A stretch of DNA of 41,608 nucleotides from Promethearchaeota archaeon (GTDB taxonomy: Archaea; Asgardarchaeota; Lokiarchaeia; Sigynarchaeales; SOKP01), in NCBI GenBank assembly GCA_014730295.1, contig WJIN01000295.1:1-41608 (forward strand). Direction: 5' to 3'. The notes beneath the pieces were generated by a model that saw nothing but the letters and a program-made list of their open reading frames with translations, was not told the origin of the DNA and did not search any database. Shown here piece after piece: positions 34,152-41,608 of this stretch. Numbering within the stretch: position 1 is the stretch's first letter; each line of letters starts with the position of its first letter. Both the position numbers and the translations under genes were made by a program.

Positions 34152-35339
34152 TTATATCATCTTTAGATCTAAGTGTAGATCTGTGATGGGATATGAAATA
34201 CACGGATGGATATATCCGAATTGATTATCAACTTCTCTAATAGTTATATCTGGTGGAATAAATACCTCTCCAGAAAGCAATTTTGTTCTACATAATGCAC
34301 ATATTCCGGAACGACATCCACTTTTAATTGAAATAGGAAGATCTTTCTGACGCTCAATACTATTCAAAAGCGGCTCTGTACAATTTGCTTCAAAAGTCAT
34401 TTCTTTCTTTTGACCCCCATCAGTATATTCTAAAGTTATCTGGAAAAGATTTGAAGAATTTAGAGACATTGGCCATCCCATTATTTTACTAACATCATCA
34501 GGTACTCCGAAGGCTTCAAAAATAATACGATGGCGCGGGATTAATAATCGATCTAACTCCTTCAAAATAAATTTATACATTTCCTTACTTCCACAGATAT
34601 AATAAAACTTATCTTTAAATGATTTGATGTTATGTTCGATGATATCTTTTGTAATAAATCCACAAAGTCCACCCCATTCTGAGTGTGCTTCGGATAACAC
34701 ATATTTGATATCAAATTTTTCTCTTCTGGTGCTAAGATCGTCCAATTCTTCTCGAAATAGGATATCCAATTCATTTAAACATCCATAAAGAACTTCAATA
34801 CTTATATCTTTATCCAATTCCGTGAAACATCGTATCATTGACATAAATGGTGTAATTCCACATCCACCGGCGATAAAAACCAGATCTTTTCCATGAAATA
34901 GGGGATTATAATGAAATTGACCCAATGGCTCTGTTGCTTGGAATACATCACCTATTTTTGCATAATCAAGAATATAAGGACTTACAAATCCACCTTCTTT
35001 TCGCTTTATTCCCAATTCATAATATGCCGTTTGATTCGGGGAAGACACAATTGAATATGGACGGACAGTTCTTACACCATTAATATTTATATTTAATCCG
35101 ATATACTGACCAGCTCTAAAAACTGCTAATGGTTTATTTTGATTGTTCGAAACGAATCGAAGTAGTTTAGTGTTAGGTGATAATTTCTTGATATCGGTTA
35201 ACCTTAGTTCTTGCGATTCCGGATGTATTCTCTTGTTTAATCGAGCGAAATTATCTTTATATGGAGGTATTTCTTGGACTTCCTCGCGCCATTTTTTTTG
35301 TTTTTCGACATTTCGAAATTTCTTGATATCTTCCATCAT
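34152..35339 (-). CDS. FAD/NAD(P) oxidoreductase with C-terminal [2Fe-2S] domain
   Basis: About 395 residues. The FNR-like FAD domain has RPYSIVSSPNQ. The NAD(P) domain has VFIAGGCGITPFMSMIRCF. A plant-type [2Fe-2S] ferredoxin domain follows at the C-terminus with ligands in GCRSGICALCRTKL and a last Cys in IHPCISYP. This order (FNR, then 2Fe-2S) resembles the reductases of HcpR/PaaE/KshB type. It passes electrons from NAD(P)H to a partner enzyme. Its gene follows the saturase-like gene so closely (one base) that they are surely co-transcribed. The ATG at 35339 comes just after that gene's stop. A GTG at 35366 in the same frame is the alternative and overlaps the previous gene. Confidence 0.9.
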   Translation of the reverse strand: MMEDIKKFRNVEKQKKWREEVQEIPPYKDNFARLNKRIHPESQELRLTDIKKLSPNTKLLRFVSNNQNKPLAVFRAGQYIGLNININGVRTVRPYSIVSSPNQTAYYELGIKRKEGGFVSPYILDYAKIGDVFQATEPLGQFHYNPLFHGKDLVFIAGGCGITPFMSMIRCFTELDKDISIEVLYGCLNELDILFREELDDLSTRREKFDIKYVLSEAHSEWGGLCGFITKDIIEHNIKSFKDKFYYICGSKEMYKFILKELDRLLIPRHRIIFEAFGVPDDVSKIMGWPMSLNSSNLFQITLEYTDGGQKKEMTFEANCTEPLLNSIERQKDLPISIKSGCRSGICALCRTKLLSGEVFIPPDITIREVDNQFGYIHPCISYPITDLHLDLKMI

Positions 35340-35340
35340 A

Positions 35341-36903
35341 TTAGATTTTTCCCTCCTTATTTTCACTTAAATATAATCCGGCTGCGACTCTACCTCCCAA
35401 TATAGAGGTAGAAAAACCGCCTCCGAAATTTGTCCAGGCTCCCGCTAAATAAAGTCCTTTAATTGGCGTTTTACTCTTTAATCTCATCATAGGACTATTA
35501 TAAACGTCTTGATTATAGCCATATATAGCTCCATTATAGTTTTTTGAATACCGATAATATGTAAGAGGGCTGGCGACTTCAGCTACCTCGATATACTCTC
35601 TAATGTCTGGCAGAATGGTATTTTCTACCATCTGGATCATTTTATCAGCATAGTTATCCTTGATTTTGTGGTATTGATCGGGCGCGATGCTTTGCCACTC
35701 ATCTCCCATTTGTAGAGTGGTCAGAACTAATTGTGAAGTTCCATGAGGAGAAATCTTTGGATCTATATTGTTATAACATGCCGCAACAATATACCTGGGA
35801 TCTTCGATTTTCCTAAAACTTTCGTAAGCCGCATCAAGATCATCATCCTTATTAATAAATGTTTCATGTTCTTTAAGCCCTAATTCTTGAGGTGACGCGT
35901 TAAGACCAATATATACAGAAAATCCTGAAGGCCCTATTTCTGGAGCATAAATTTTTTTCTTATATACTTCTGGAATAGATTCACTTGGTAATAATTGCAT
36001 TATCGTACAAATCGGATTCACATTTGAGATTACTGCTTTTGAATGAAATCGTTTACCATCGATAAGTTCTACTCCGTATATTTTGCCATTTTTCAACAAA
36101 ATTCTATTTACTAAGGCATTTAATTTTACTGTTCCCCCCATTTTCTCGAAACATTTGACCATACCACTCGTTAATGCATGAGATCTACCTTCTGGAAATG
36201 CTCCGCCTTTGTCTAAATAGCTCATCGTCATTCCGAGGAACGCGTATGCGCTACATCTTGAGGGAGGAAGCCCTAAAAAGCCCCAAGGTTGGGAAATAAC
36301 TGAAATTAGTCGTTTATTATCAAAGCATTTATCAAATATATCTTGTAAGGTAAGTCCCACGACTCTAGCGATCCACGGATGATCTTTAATAATTTCTTTC
36401 TGCGAGACATTCCCCCTCCGACTGCCAATATATTGAATTCCATTATAGACTGCCTCGCATATTTCTCTGAAATTATCTATACCCTTCTTTTCATTTGGAA
36501 ATAACTCTAAGAGCTTATTGAAATATTCTTCAACCCCATAGGGAATAACTGTGTCATATCCATCATAGAATACGCTTCTATAGTATTCGGGAATAAGTTT
36601 AAACTTTAAAAGGTCGGGTACTAAACCAATTCGTTTAAAAAAGCGATACAGAGCACCGGGATCTTCTGGAGTTCCAATATCACTAAGCATATGAAGCGCC
36701 CCTTCAAATTCAAATCGCCCCCGTACAAATGAGGTGGCAAACCCCCCGGGGACATTATGCTTTTCCAGCAAGAGAATCTTCTTATCGGTCAATCCTAATT
36801 GGCAAGCGGCACCTAAACCCCCCAATCCAGCACCAATTATTATAACATCAAAATTTTCACTGATGTCAGCGGTGTGTAAGTTTTGTGACATGATATCCAT
36901 CAT
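35341..36903 (-). CDS. Phytoene desaturase/retinol saturase-like FAD enzyme
   Basis: A 520-residue FAD enzyme of the CrtI/CrtISO/RetSat type. The N-terminal dinucleotide motif is FDVIIIGAGLGGLGAACQLG, followed by LLLEKHNVPGGFATSF. The C-terminal family signature is GLYLAGAWTNFGGGFSTSILGGRVAAG. Family members desaturate, isomerise or saturate C=C bonds in isoprenoids. The nearest-looking group (retinol saturase, CrtISO) often acts reductively. The paired [2Fe-2S] reductase downstream would make a reductive role sensible. The substrate is unknown; a polyprenyl or carotenoid-like lipid is an inference. Confidence 0.88.
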   Translation of the reverse strand: MMDIMSQNLHTADISENFDVIIIGAGLGGLGAACQLGLTDKKILLLEKHNVPGGFATSFVRGRFEFEGALHMLSDIGTPEDPGALYRFFKRIGLVPDLLKFKLIPEYYRSVFYDGYDTVIPYGVEEYFNKLLELFPNEKKGIDNFREICEAVYNGIQYIGSRRGNVSQKEIIKDHPWIARVVGLTLQDIFDKCFDNKRLISVISQPWGFLGLPPSRCSAYAFLGMTMSYLDKGGAFPEGRSHALTSGMVKCFEKMGGTVKLNALVNRILLKNGKIYGVELIDGKRFHSKAVISNVNPICTIMQLLPSESIPEVYKKKIYAPEIGPSGFSVYIGLNASPQELGLKEHETFINKDDDLDAAYESFRKIEDPRYIVAACYNNIDPKISPHGTSQLVLTTLQMGDEWQSIAPDQYHKIKDNYADKMIQMVENTILPDIREYIEVAEVASPLTYYRYSKNYNGAIYGYNQDVYNSPMMRLKSKTPIKGLYLAGAWTNFGGGFSTSILGGRVAAGLYLSENKEGKI

Positions 36904-37089
36904 ATTTAGTTTTATTATTAATAAAATTTGGATTATACATTATGATTTTCCTTAATTCTATTTAATATTTTCTAATTTGATAATAGTCATTTGCAAATCT
37001 GAAAATTAGGTTTATATTGTAGATACATTATTCATGTGTCATTATTGAAAGATACCAGATATTATAATAAAAAAGATAAATAGAATCAC

Positions 37090-37908
37090 TCATTCTATAA
37101 ATTCTAAGAGAATTATTCTTGCTGTTTTAAGCCAATTACTTATCTTGTTCATAATTTTAGTTTTTAATTTCCAATTTTTGCTTGTTGAAACACGGTCTCC
37201 AATCACAAAACATTCTTTAATTCTAATTTTATTAGACCAGGTAGGAATTTTTTCTTGAGGATTATCAATAGCTAAGTTAAACCTTAAATCTGAATCTGCT
37301 TTTTCTGCTCTTTTATTCACTTTCTTCATTGCCAATGAAGAGACCGCATCAAATACTATTTCTCCTACGGGAAAAATTTTCGCTAATTTATTTATAAAAT
37401 GTGAAATTTTATTTTCATCAAAATAATAAAGAAATCCCCCCGCGATGATAAAAATGCCTTTCTCTTTACTGTATTCAATTTGCTTCATCCAAACCTCCTC
37501 AAATGCAGAGGATTCAATATTTTTATTGCGATTATGAATACCAATCAATTGATTGCGATATTTTATTACATCTGGCAAATCTATGTTATACATTGTAATC
37601 GTTCCATTGTCTATTCTTGAAAAAGTTGTATCAAGTCCAGCTCCGACATTAATAACAGTGGTGTATGGATGATCTTCGATATATTTTTTTGCTGCTTCAT
37701 CAAATCTGCGTGCTCTAATCATTAATCCCACAGCTCGCCATTCTCTCAAGGCATCCTCCATCTTTTTAAAATCATAGTCCACATTTTCGATGATTTCGAT
37801 AGCTTTTTGATCATCTAATAATTCGGGAAATTTTTTTGAGAATGTTGCTCTTGCCCATAATGGTCCGAGCATAGTCTCTTCTATTTCACTTAAATCACTC
37901 ATTTTCAA
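37090..37908 (-). CDS. LCMT/TcmP-type SAM methyltransferase
   Basis: A 272-residue class I methyltransferase of the leucine carboxyl methyltransferase/O-methyltransferase family (PF04072-like). The SAM-binding motif I is TVINVGAGLDTTFSRID (about 84-100). Family features include the upstream RARRFD segment and later IFIIAGGFLYYFDENKI. It transfers a methyl group from S-adenosylmethionine to an O-nucleophile; the acceptor is unknown. A TATA box (AATTTATA-like, about 37946-37957) lies upstream and the start has an AAGGAG site. It is on the same strand as the saturase-like pair, 186 bases upstream of it. Confidence 0.85.
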   Translation of the reverse strand: MKMSDLSEIEETMLGPLWARATFSKKFPELLDDQKAIEIIENVDYDFKKMEDALREWRAVGLMIRARRFDEAAKKYIEDHPYTTVINVGAGLDTTFSRIDNGTITMYNIDLPDVIKYRNQLIGIHNRNKNIESSAFEEVWMKQIEYSKEKGIFIIAGGFLYYFDENKISHFINKLAKIFPVGEIVFDAVSSLAMKKVNKRAEKADSDLRFNLAIDNPQEKIPTWSNKIRIKECFVIGDRVSTSKNWKLKTKIMNKISNWLKTARIILLEFIE

Positions 37909-38037
37909 TCTCCTTGCTTTGTTTAACTATTTATATTAGAAACAGGTTATAAATATTGCTAAAAATAGAACCTTATCCCATATTTCAAAAAAATAAATAA
38001 ATTGTGTTGATTTTAAATTTTGCTTAAGAATAGGAAC

Positions 38038-38403
38038 TTATCTTAGAGCTGCTGTGATGGCTCGTGTTAAGCGAATAACATCCATCACTTTACCCTTTTC
38101 AACGGTGATTTGTTCCCGGGAAATCGCATGGGTAAAGTCACCTTCTCCATTACAAATTCTCACGATTGCCTCGTTATCACCAGTTAAAACTATGTCTGGA
38201 TCATCAGCACTTCCTTCATAGAGTTTTCCGCTTCTTTCGTTTATTTCTAAATAAAAGGGCTCTTCTTGATCGAGTTCAAATTGGAATTTCATATCCCAAT
38301 TAATATCCTTTCCAGCAACATTAGTCACAAAAACATTTCTAGCTTTTTCGTTTTGATTGACTTTTTCTATTATTTCATCTAAATTTTCTTTCGCGACACC
38401 CAT
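38038..38403 (-). CDS. SCP2-like lipid-binding protein 2
   Basis: A 121-residue SCP2-domain protein. It shows DPDIVLTGDNEAIVRICNGEGDFTHAISREQITVEKGKVMDVIRLTRAI. The ATG at 38403 has an excellent GGAGGTGA site, which overlaps the end of the DUF35-5 gene. So it is the third gene of the thiolase E operon (thiolase E, DUF35-5, SCP2). The SCP2 fold is separate here, unlike the fused SCP-x of animals. A carrier or substrate-delivery role for the thiolase-fold complex is a reasonable inference. Confidence 0.87.
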   Translation of the reverse strand: MGVAKENLDEIIEKVNQNEKARNVFVTNVAGKDINWDMKFQFELDQEEPFYLEINERSGKLYEGSADDPDIVLTGDNEAIVRICNGEGDFTHAISREQITVEKGKVMDVIRLTRAITAALR

Positions 38404-38404
38404 T

Positions 38405-38908
38405 CTATTCACCTCCTTCATATTCCAGTTGATTAATCCATGTCTCGTATTCTTCCTCGGGTACGAAAAAGAAGTCCGTCATCTTCCCCTCACGTTGCTC
38501 TCTTTTTTTAAAGACTGCTCGTACTCGTTGCCCTTTTCTAAGTTTAGAAGGTACCAAGTTTTCTGAGAAAACACCCTGCAGCATACCTGTATCGGCTTTA
38601 TCGAGCTTTATGAACGCAATTCCATATGGGATTTTTTGAATAAAATCTGAGGTGGTATACCATACAATCGTGCTTACCATAATTTCCCCTGCTTGCGGTA
38701 ATTCAATCCATTCTGTATCTGCAAAACAATCAGAACAGCCCACTCGCGGAGGCATCCATATTTTACCACATTCCTTACATTTGGTCCCTTGTAGCTTCTT
38801 TTCATCCATTAAATCTATAAAAAACTTACTCTGAGAACCAAGAGAATACTTATAATTAATACTAATTTCATCTCTTATCTCATGAGCGTGAAAATTCTTA
38901 TCCGTCAT
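38405..38908 (-). CDS. DUF35 zinc-ribbon/OB-fold protein 5
   Basis: A 167-residue DUF35 protein. Its zinc ribbon is KCKECGKIWMPPRVGCSDC, followed by the OB-fold (GEIMVSTIVWYTT; PYGIAFIKLDKADTGML; RVRAVFKKREQREGKMTDFFFV). Its ATG overlaps the stop of thiolase E by four bases (ATGA), so translation is coupled. A GAGGAGG site lies upstream inside thiolase E. It is the partner of thiolase E, a one-plus-one arrangement. Confidence 0.88.
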   Translation of the reverse strand: MTDKNFHAHEIRDEISINYKYSLGSQSKFFIDLMDEKKLQGTKCKECGKIWMPPRVGCSDCFADTEWIELPQAGEIMVSTIVWYTTSDFIQKIPYGIAFIKLDKADTGMLQGVFSENLVPSKLRKGQRVRAVFKKREQREGKMTDFFFVPEEEYETWINQLEYEGGE

Positions 38909-40164
38909 TTTTTTGCTAATCCCTCCTCATTTTCCATTACTATTACGGCCGCATATGCGGCTCCTGGACCTCCTATACTGTGTGATATAGCTCTTCCCTT
39001 TTCAATAGGTACTTGATGTTTTCCCGCCTCTTCTCGTAGTTGTAAAGCCGCTTCTCCGGTAGACATAATGCCTGTTGCTCCGACTGCATGTCCACACCCT
39101 ATTAATCCCCCACAAGGACAACAGGGCAGTTCTCCGTCAATCCATGGACCTTCACCAGGTTTTTGATAAGTATTTTCAATCCAAGGACCACCTTCCCCGA
39201 ATGGAACAAATCCAAGCTCTTCATAACTAATAACTTCTTGTCCCGAAAACGCGTCATGAAGTTCTGCTAAATCAATTTGGTTTCGGATATTATTATAATC
39301 CAGGCCAGCCATCTTATAGGCAACTTTTGCTGCATTGATATTAGAATATAACCTTCCCAATGATTCACGATTTCCAATAAAGCAATCGGTATTCGCAGCA
39401 CCAACTCCAGTAATCCAAATCGGGTTATCAATTCCCAGTTCTTTTACCTTCTGCTCACTTGCTAAAATTAGTGCCGCAGAGGCTTCTGAATAAAGGCAAC
39501 AATCAAGCATCTTAAAAGGGTAACAAATTATTCTCGAATTCAATACATCTTGGACGGTTATTTCCATAGGAGATTGAGCTTTCGGATTTTTCATTGCATT
39601 TCCATGATTTTTAACACTTACTAATGCCATCTGTTTCTCGGTGGGGTTTCCAAATTCATCATGATGCGCATTTACCATTGATACATACGAGCTTGCTGCC
39701 ATCATCCCCATAGGGTATTCATAGGTCATATCTGCGGAATAAGCAATAGCATTGAGCACTTCGGGAGTTGTGGTGCCTGTTTGTTCATCATAACAATCAT
39801 TACATTTTTCCAGTCCAATACATAAACATAAGTCTGATAATCCCGACGCGACTTCTGCGAAAGCCATCCTTACTGTGTAACCTCCAGTTGCTCCTCCACT
39901 TGCGATCCTTGTTCCTGGCTTATCGTTCATTCCAATATAACTATTGGTAAAGATATCTGGCATGAATTGTCGTTCAAAAAGTTCATTATAAATTCCATAT
40001 ACTGTTGTTTCTAGGTCTTTGTGAGTAATATTCGCGTCATTTTTATTCGCATCTTCCAGAGCAAGTTTTGTTGCATCATACGCGAGTTCAAAGTAAGTCT
40101 TATCTAAATATCTCGCCCGAAATGGCGTAATTCCTACACCTATTATTCCAACTTTAGGTAGCAT
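38905..40164 (-). CDS. Thiolase-fold protein E (lost Cys, keeps His)
   Basis: A 419-residue thiolase-fold protein. It differs from A-D in keeping the histidines of SCP-x thiolases: His303 (ELHDAFSGQEV), His359 (GCGHAVGATG) and His395 (ISHSIGGPGAA). The catalytic cysteine, however, is Gly91 (IASGGATGGYTVRM, where normal enzymes have ACASGGVAVRM). So acid/base groups stay but the nucleophile is lost. That fits a Claisen- or aldol-type reaction without an acyl-enzyme, or a non-thiolytic role. A GGTGAT site precedes the ATG. It heads a minus-strand operon with DUF35-5 and SCP2-2. Confidence 0.88.
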   Translation of the reverse strand: MLPKVGIIGVGITPFRARYLDKTYFELAYDATKLALEDANKNDANITHKDLETTVYGIYNELFERQFMPDIFTNSYIGMNDKPGTRIASGGATGGYTVRMAFAEVASGLSDLCLCIGLEKCNDCYDEQTGTTTPEVLNAIAYSADMTYEYPMGMMAASSYVSMVNAHHDEFGNPTEKQMALVSVKNHGNAMKNPKAQSPMEITVQDVLNSRIICYPFKMLDCCLYSEASAALILASEQKVKELGIDNPIWITGVGAANTDCFIGNRESLGRLYSNINAAKVAYKMAGLDYNNIRNQIDLAELHDAFSGQEVISYEELGFVPFGEGGPWIENTYQKPGEGPWIDGELPCCPCGGLIGCGHAVGATGIMSTGEAALQLREEAGKHQVPIEKGRAISHSIGGPGAAYAAVIVMENEEGLAKK

Positions 40165-40478
40165 TTACATAATCACCATTTTGTTTTTCTCTCATTAGGT
40201 TTTAATTATTTTTGTTGAATTACTATTAGACGAGAGAATATTTAATTCTTTAATCCTCGATAAATATCTTATAAAAAATGGTTATGCTCTACCAAATCAA
40301 TTACTTCAATTGGGAGTCTTTTTTTTAGGAATATTAATTTGTTGAAAATTAGCGTAAATCAGATCTATTTTAAGAACTAATCTAAGCATTGAAGTCTCCT
40401 CGCTCTAAAGGAAGAGGACTTCTTTCGCAATTTGTTAAATTGGAAAGAGGATCATAAAAAAGAAAGAGGAACATAATA
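40165..40478. promoter_or_regulatory. Intergenic region, thiolase E upstream
   Basis: This 314-base stretch lies upstream of thiolase E and downstream of the 40479 gene, both minus strand. It is AT-rich. It holds weak TATA-like stretches near 40235-40250 (ATTAAATATTCTC on the minus strand) and the strong hairpin at 40391-40423 described separately. No ORF seen. Confidence 0.4.
40385..40425 (-). mobile_element. Possible IS200/IS605 right-end hairpin remnant
   Basis: On the minus strand the sequence reads GAAGTCCTC, TTCCTTTAGAGC, GAGGAGACTTC, AATGC. The arms GAAGTC/GACTTC and CTC/GAG pair around a CTTTAG loop. This pattern, a stem with CTTTAG in the loop and GGAG...TTCAA on the far side, recalls the right ends of IS200/IS605 and TnpB (IS1341-type) elements, where it is also the 3' end of the guide RNA. 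No tnpA or tnpB is present nearby, so it would be a solo end. It could instead be a terminator or regulatory hairpin of the 40479 gene, which ends about 55 bases away. Confidence 0.35.
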
Positions 40479-41111
40479 TTAGTGAGGATATAATTCTTTG
40501 AGATTTCCCGCCCTTGGTCTATACCATTTAAGAAATCGAGTTTCCTCATAGTCTTCTGATGTCAATAAAAAAGGAAATCTCACTTCTCGAGTTTTATTTC
40601 TTCCGTAATTAATGCGGATGATACACATGACCTCCTTATCTAATGGGAATATATTGTCTTCTATTCTTTGATAACATTGCAAAACTATATCCGTAGATTC
40701 CCCCGCAGGAATATTTATTGGATAGAGCGGAATTTTCACCGTATATCCTTTCTGTATGAAGTCTCCGATATTCATTCTTGCCGCTTGTTGACCAATATCA
40801 TTCAATTCTACTTTTGCTAAAATCTGTAGGGGTTTAATCTCACCCTCATTATCAAACAAAATTTCTATTTTTGTTATCATTCCTGGCTTGATACCTTCAT
40901 TGTGGAATATCAGTGGTATGTACAAGTGATTATGCGTTGGATTCTCGGCAGTATTCTTCACAATGCCATAGGTAATTATTTCATGTGGATAAATGTCTGC
41001 TCCCTTTCGCATAACTAAAAAATTTCTTATCGCTAAGACTATTGCAGCCGCTGATGTTACAAGACTTATTGGATCGATTTCTAGACCAAAAATATTTACT
41101 ATTATTTTCAC
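40479..41111 (-). CDS. Membrane-anchored protein of unknown function
   Basis: A 210-residue protein. The first 30 residues hold a hydrophobic stretch (ISLVTSAAAIVLAIRNFLVM) that could be a signal anchor. The rest looks beta-rich, with alternating hydrophobic residues and an Ig-like feel (PLIFHNEGIKPGMITKIEILFDN; VKIPLYPINIPAGES). I do not recognise the family. The start is GTG at 41111 in a TGAGGTGA context. The 3' end is followed by the hairpin at 40391-40423. It lies between the TetR-type gene and the thiolase E operon, all on the minus strand. Confidence 0.65.
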   Translation of the reverse strand: MKIIVNIFGLEIDPISLVTSAAAIVLAIRNFLVMRKGADIYPHEIITYGIVKNTAENPTHNHLYIPLIFHNEGIKPGMITKIEILFDNEGEIKPLQILAKVELNDIGQQAARMNIGDFIQKGYTVKIPLYPINIPAGESTDIVLQCYQRIEDNIFPLDKEVMCIIRINYGRNKTREVRFPFLLTSEDYEETRFLKWYRPRAGNLKELYPH

Positions 41112-41274
41112 CTCATTTTTTTCAATAAAAAAATAATTTATTATACAATTTTTTCTGCCATTAATAGTTTTCCAATTTAGTTCTCATAAATTTTTTAAAA
41201 TGGAGAAAAAAGCATTTAATCTTACAGAGAACTAAAATTAAAGAAGCAAATATCTAATGGTTAGGATACTACTT

Positions 41275-41608
41275 TTATTTGCTAGCGGGTGCTCTGGAGG
41301 ATAGATTGAGATGATAAAATTTGGAATAAGTCTCAATATAGTCAAAATATTCATGAAATATGTTCAAGATTTTATCCAAACCCGTTGAACCTTTCTTGGC
41401 AGCATTCTTTAATGTTTTCTTGAGAATTTCCATCCCTTCTATAACAATGGCAAAATACAAGGAGACCTTATTCTCATAATATAGATAAAGTGTTGCTTTA
41501 GAGAGCTCGATATCTTCTGCGACGGCATCCATCGAGACATTATCGTAGGTATCATTGAAAAATCGTCTTTTTGGCGCTTCAAAGGTGTCTTTTTCCTTTT
41601 TACATCCA
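41275..41608 (-). CDS. TetR-type regulator, 5' end missing, short C-terminus
   Basis: The frame is open from the window edge (41608) to the stop at 41275, about 111 codons. The recognisable helix-turn-helix is TYDNVSMDAVAEDIELSKATLYLYYENKVSLYFAI, a classic TetR DNA-binding domain. What follows is only about 65 residues, ending NLSSRAPASK. TetR proteins usually have about 120-140 residues after the helix-turn-helix, so the ligand-binding domain looks cut short. Several stops follow in all frames. It may be a truncated gene, a frameshifted one, or a short variant. If active, it would be a candidate regulator of the neighbouring acyl-CoA genes, as TetR proteins often control fatty acid metabolism. 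Confidence 0.65.
   Translation of the reverse strand, partial: GCKKEKDTFEAPKRRFFNDTYDNVSMDAVAEDIELSKATLYLYYENKVSLYFAIVIEGMEILKKTLKNAAKKGSTGLDKILNIFHEYFDYIETYSKFYHLNLSSRAPASK

Noticed and set aside
1..41608. tRNA, rRNA and CRISPR arrays
   Set aside because: Gaps between genes were read for tRNA-like T-arms (GGTTCGAATCC-type) and regularly spaced repeats; none was seen. A covariance-model search could still find a divergent RNA.

Overview
The window looks like a chromosomal piece of an anaerobic archaeon, most likely an Asgard (Lokiarchaeota-like) lineage. This rests on several signs. The DNA is strongly AT-rich. Starts are preceded by GGAGGTGA-type Shine-Dalgarno sites and many transcription units by TATA boxes. 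The glycyl-tRNA synthetase is of the archaeal/eukaryotic type. There is a tungsten aldehyde ferredoxin oxidoreductase, an archaeal AmrS-like radical SAM protein, and many thiolase-fold plus DUF35 (zinc ribbon/OB) gene pairs. The lineage is an inference; no 16S rRNA or other decisive marker is present.

Layout. Positions 1-14,900 are mixed housekeeping and unrecognised genes: a secreted protein fragment, glycyl-tRNA synthetase, a membrane protein, a long coiled-coil protein, two tandem acetyltransferases with a shared extra N-terminal domain, two TPR proteins, AmrS, a second membrane protein, FAD glycerol-3-phosphate dehydrogenase, a PfkB-type kinase and a DEDD-type RNase H-fold exonuclease. 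From about 14,900 to 40,200 the window is an acyl-CoA metabolism island. It holds an acyl-CoA dehydrogenase, five thiolase-fold proteins, five DUF35 proteins, a beta-keto acid cleavage enzyme, an AMP-forming acyl-CoA ligase and a crotonase. It also holds an iron alcohol dehydrogenase, an aldehyde ferredoxin oxidoreductase, two stand-alone SCP2 lipid-binding proteins, a retinol-saturase-like FAD enzyme with a [2Fe-2S] reductase, an O-methyltransferase-like protein and a PAS histidine kinase. The last 1.4 kb has an unknown anchored protein, a hairpin resembling the right end of an IS200/IS605 element, and the 3' part of a TetR-type regulator.

The most interesting point is the thiolase/DUF35 set. 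It is arranged as 2+2 (16611-20058), 2+2 (24500-27771) and 1+1 plus SCP2 (40164-38038, minus strand). All five DUF35 partners keep a complete four-cysteine zinc ribbon. Four of the five thiolase-fold proteins have lost the nucleophilic cysteine (now Gly or Ser), and four of five have lost the GHP histidine (now Asn). Only one keeps the cysteine, and that one has lost the histidine. These proteins therefore should not be ordinary thiolases. The best known precedent is the Ltp2-ChsH2(DUF35) retro-aldolase of bacterial sterol side-chain degradation.

Taken together I infer a possible aldolytic acyl-CoA degradation route. An acyl-CoA is made by the ligase, desaturated by the dehydrogenase and hydrated. 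It is then cleaved by a thiolase-fold/DUF35 aldolase to an aldehyde or ketone plus a short acyl-CoA, and the carbonyl product is handled by the aldehyde ferredoxin oxidoreductase or alcohol dehydrogenase. No 3-hydroxyacyl-CoA dehydrogenase is visible in the window. The crotonase here lacks the hydratase glutamates, so the hydration step would need another enzyme. No tRNA, rRNA or CRISPR array was seen.
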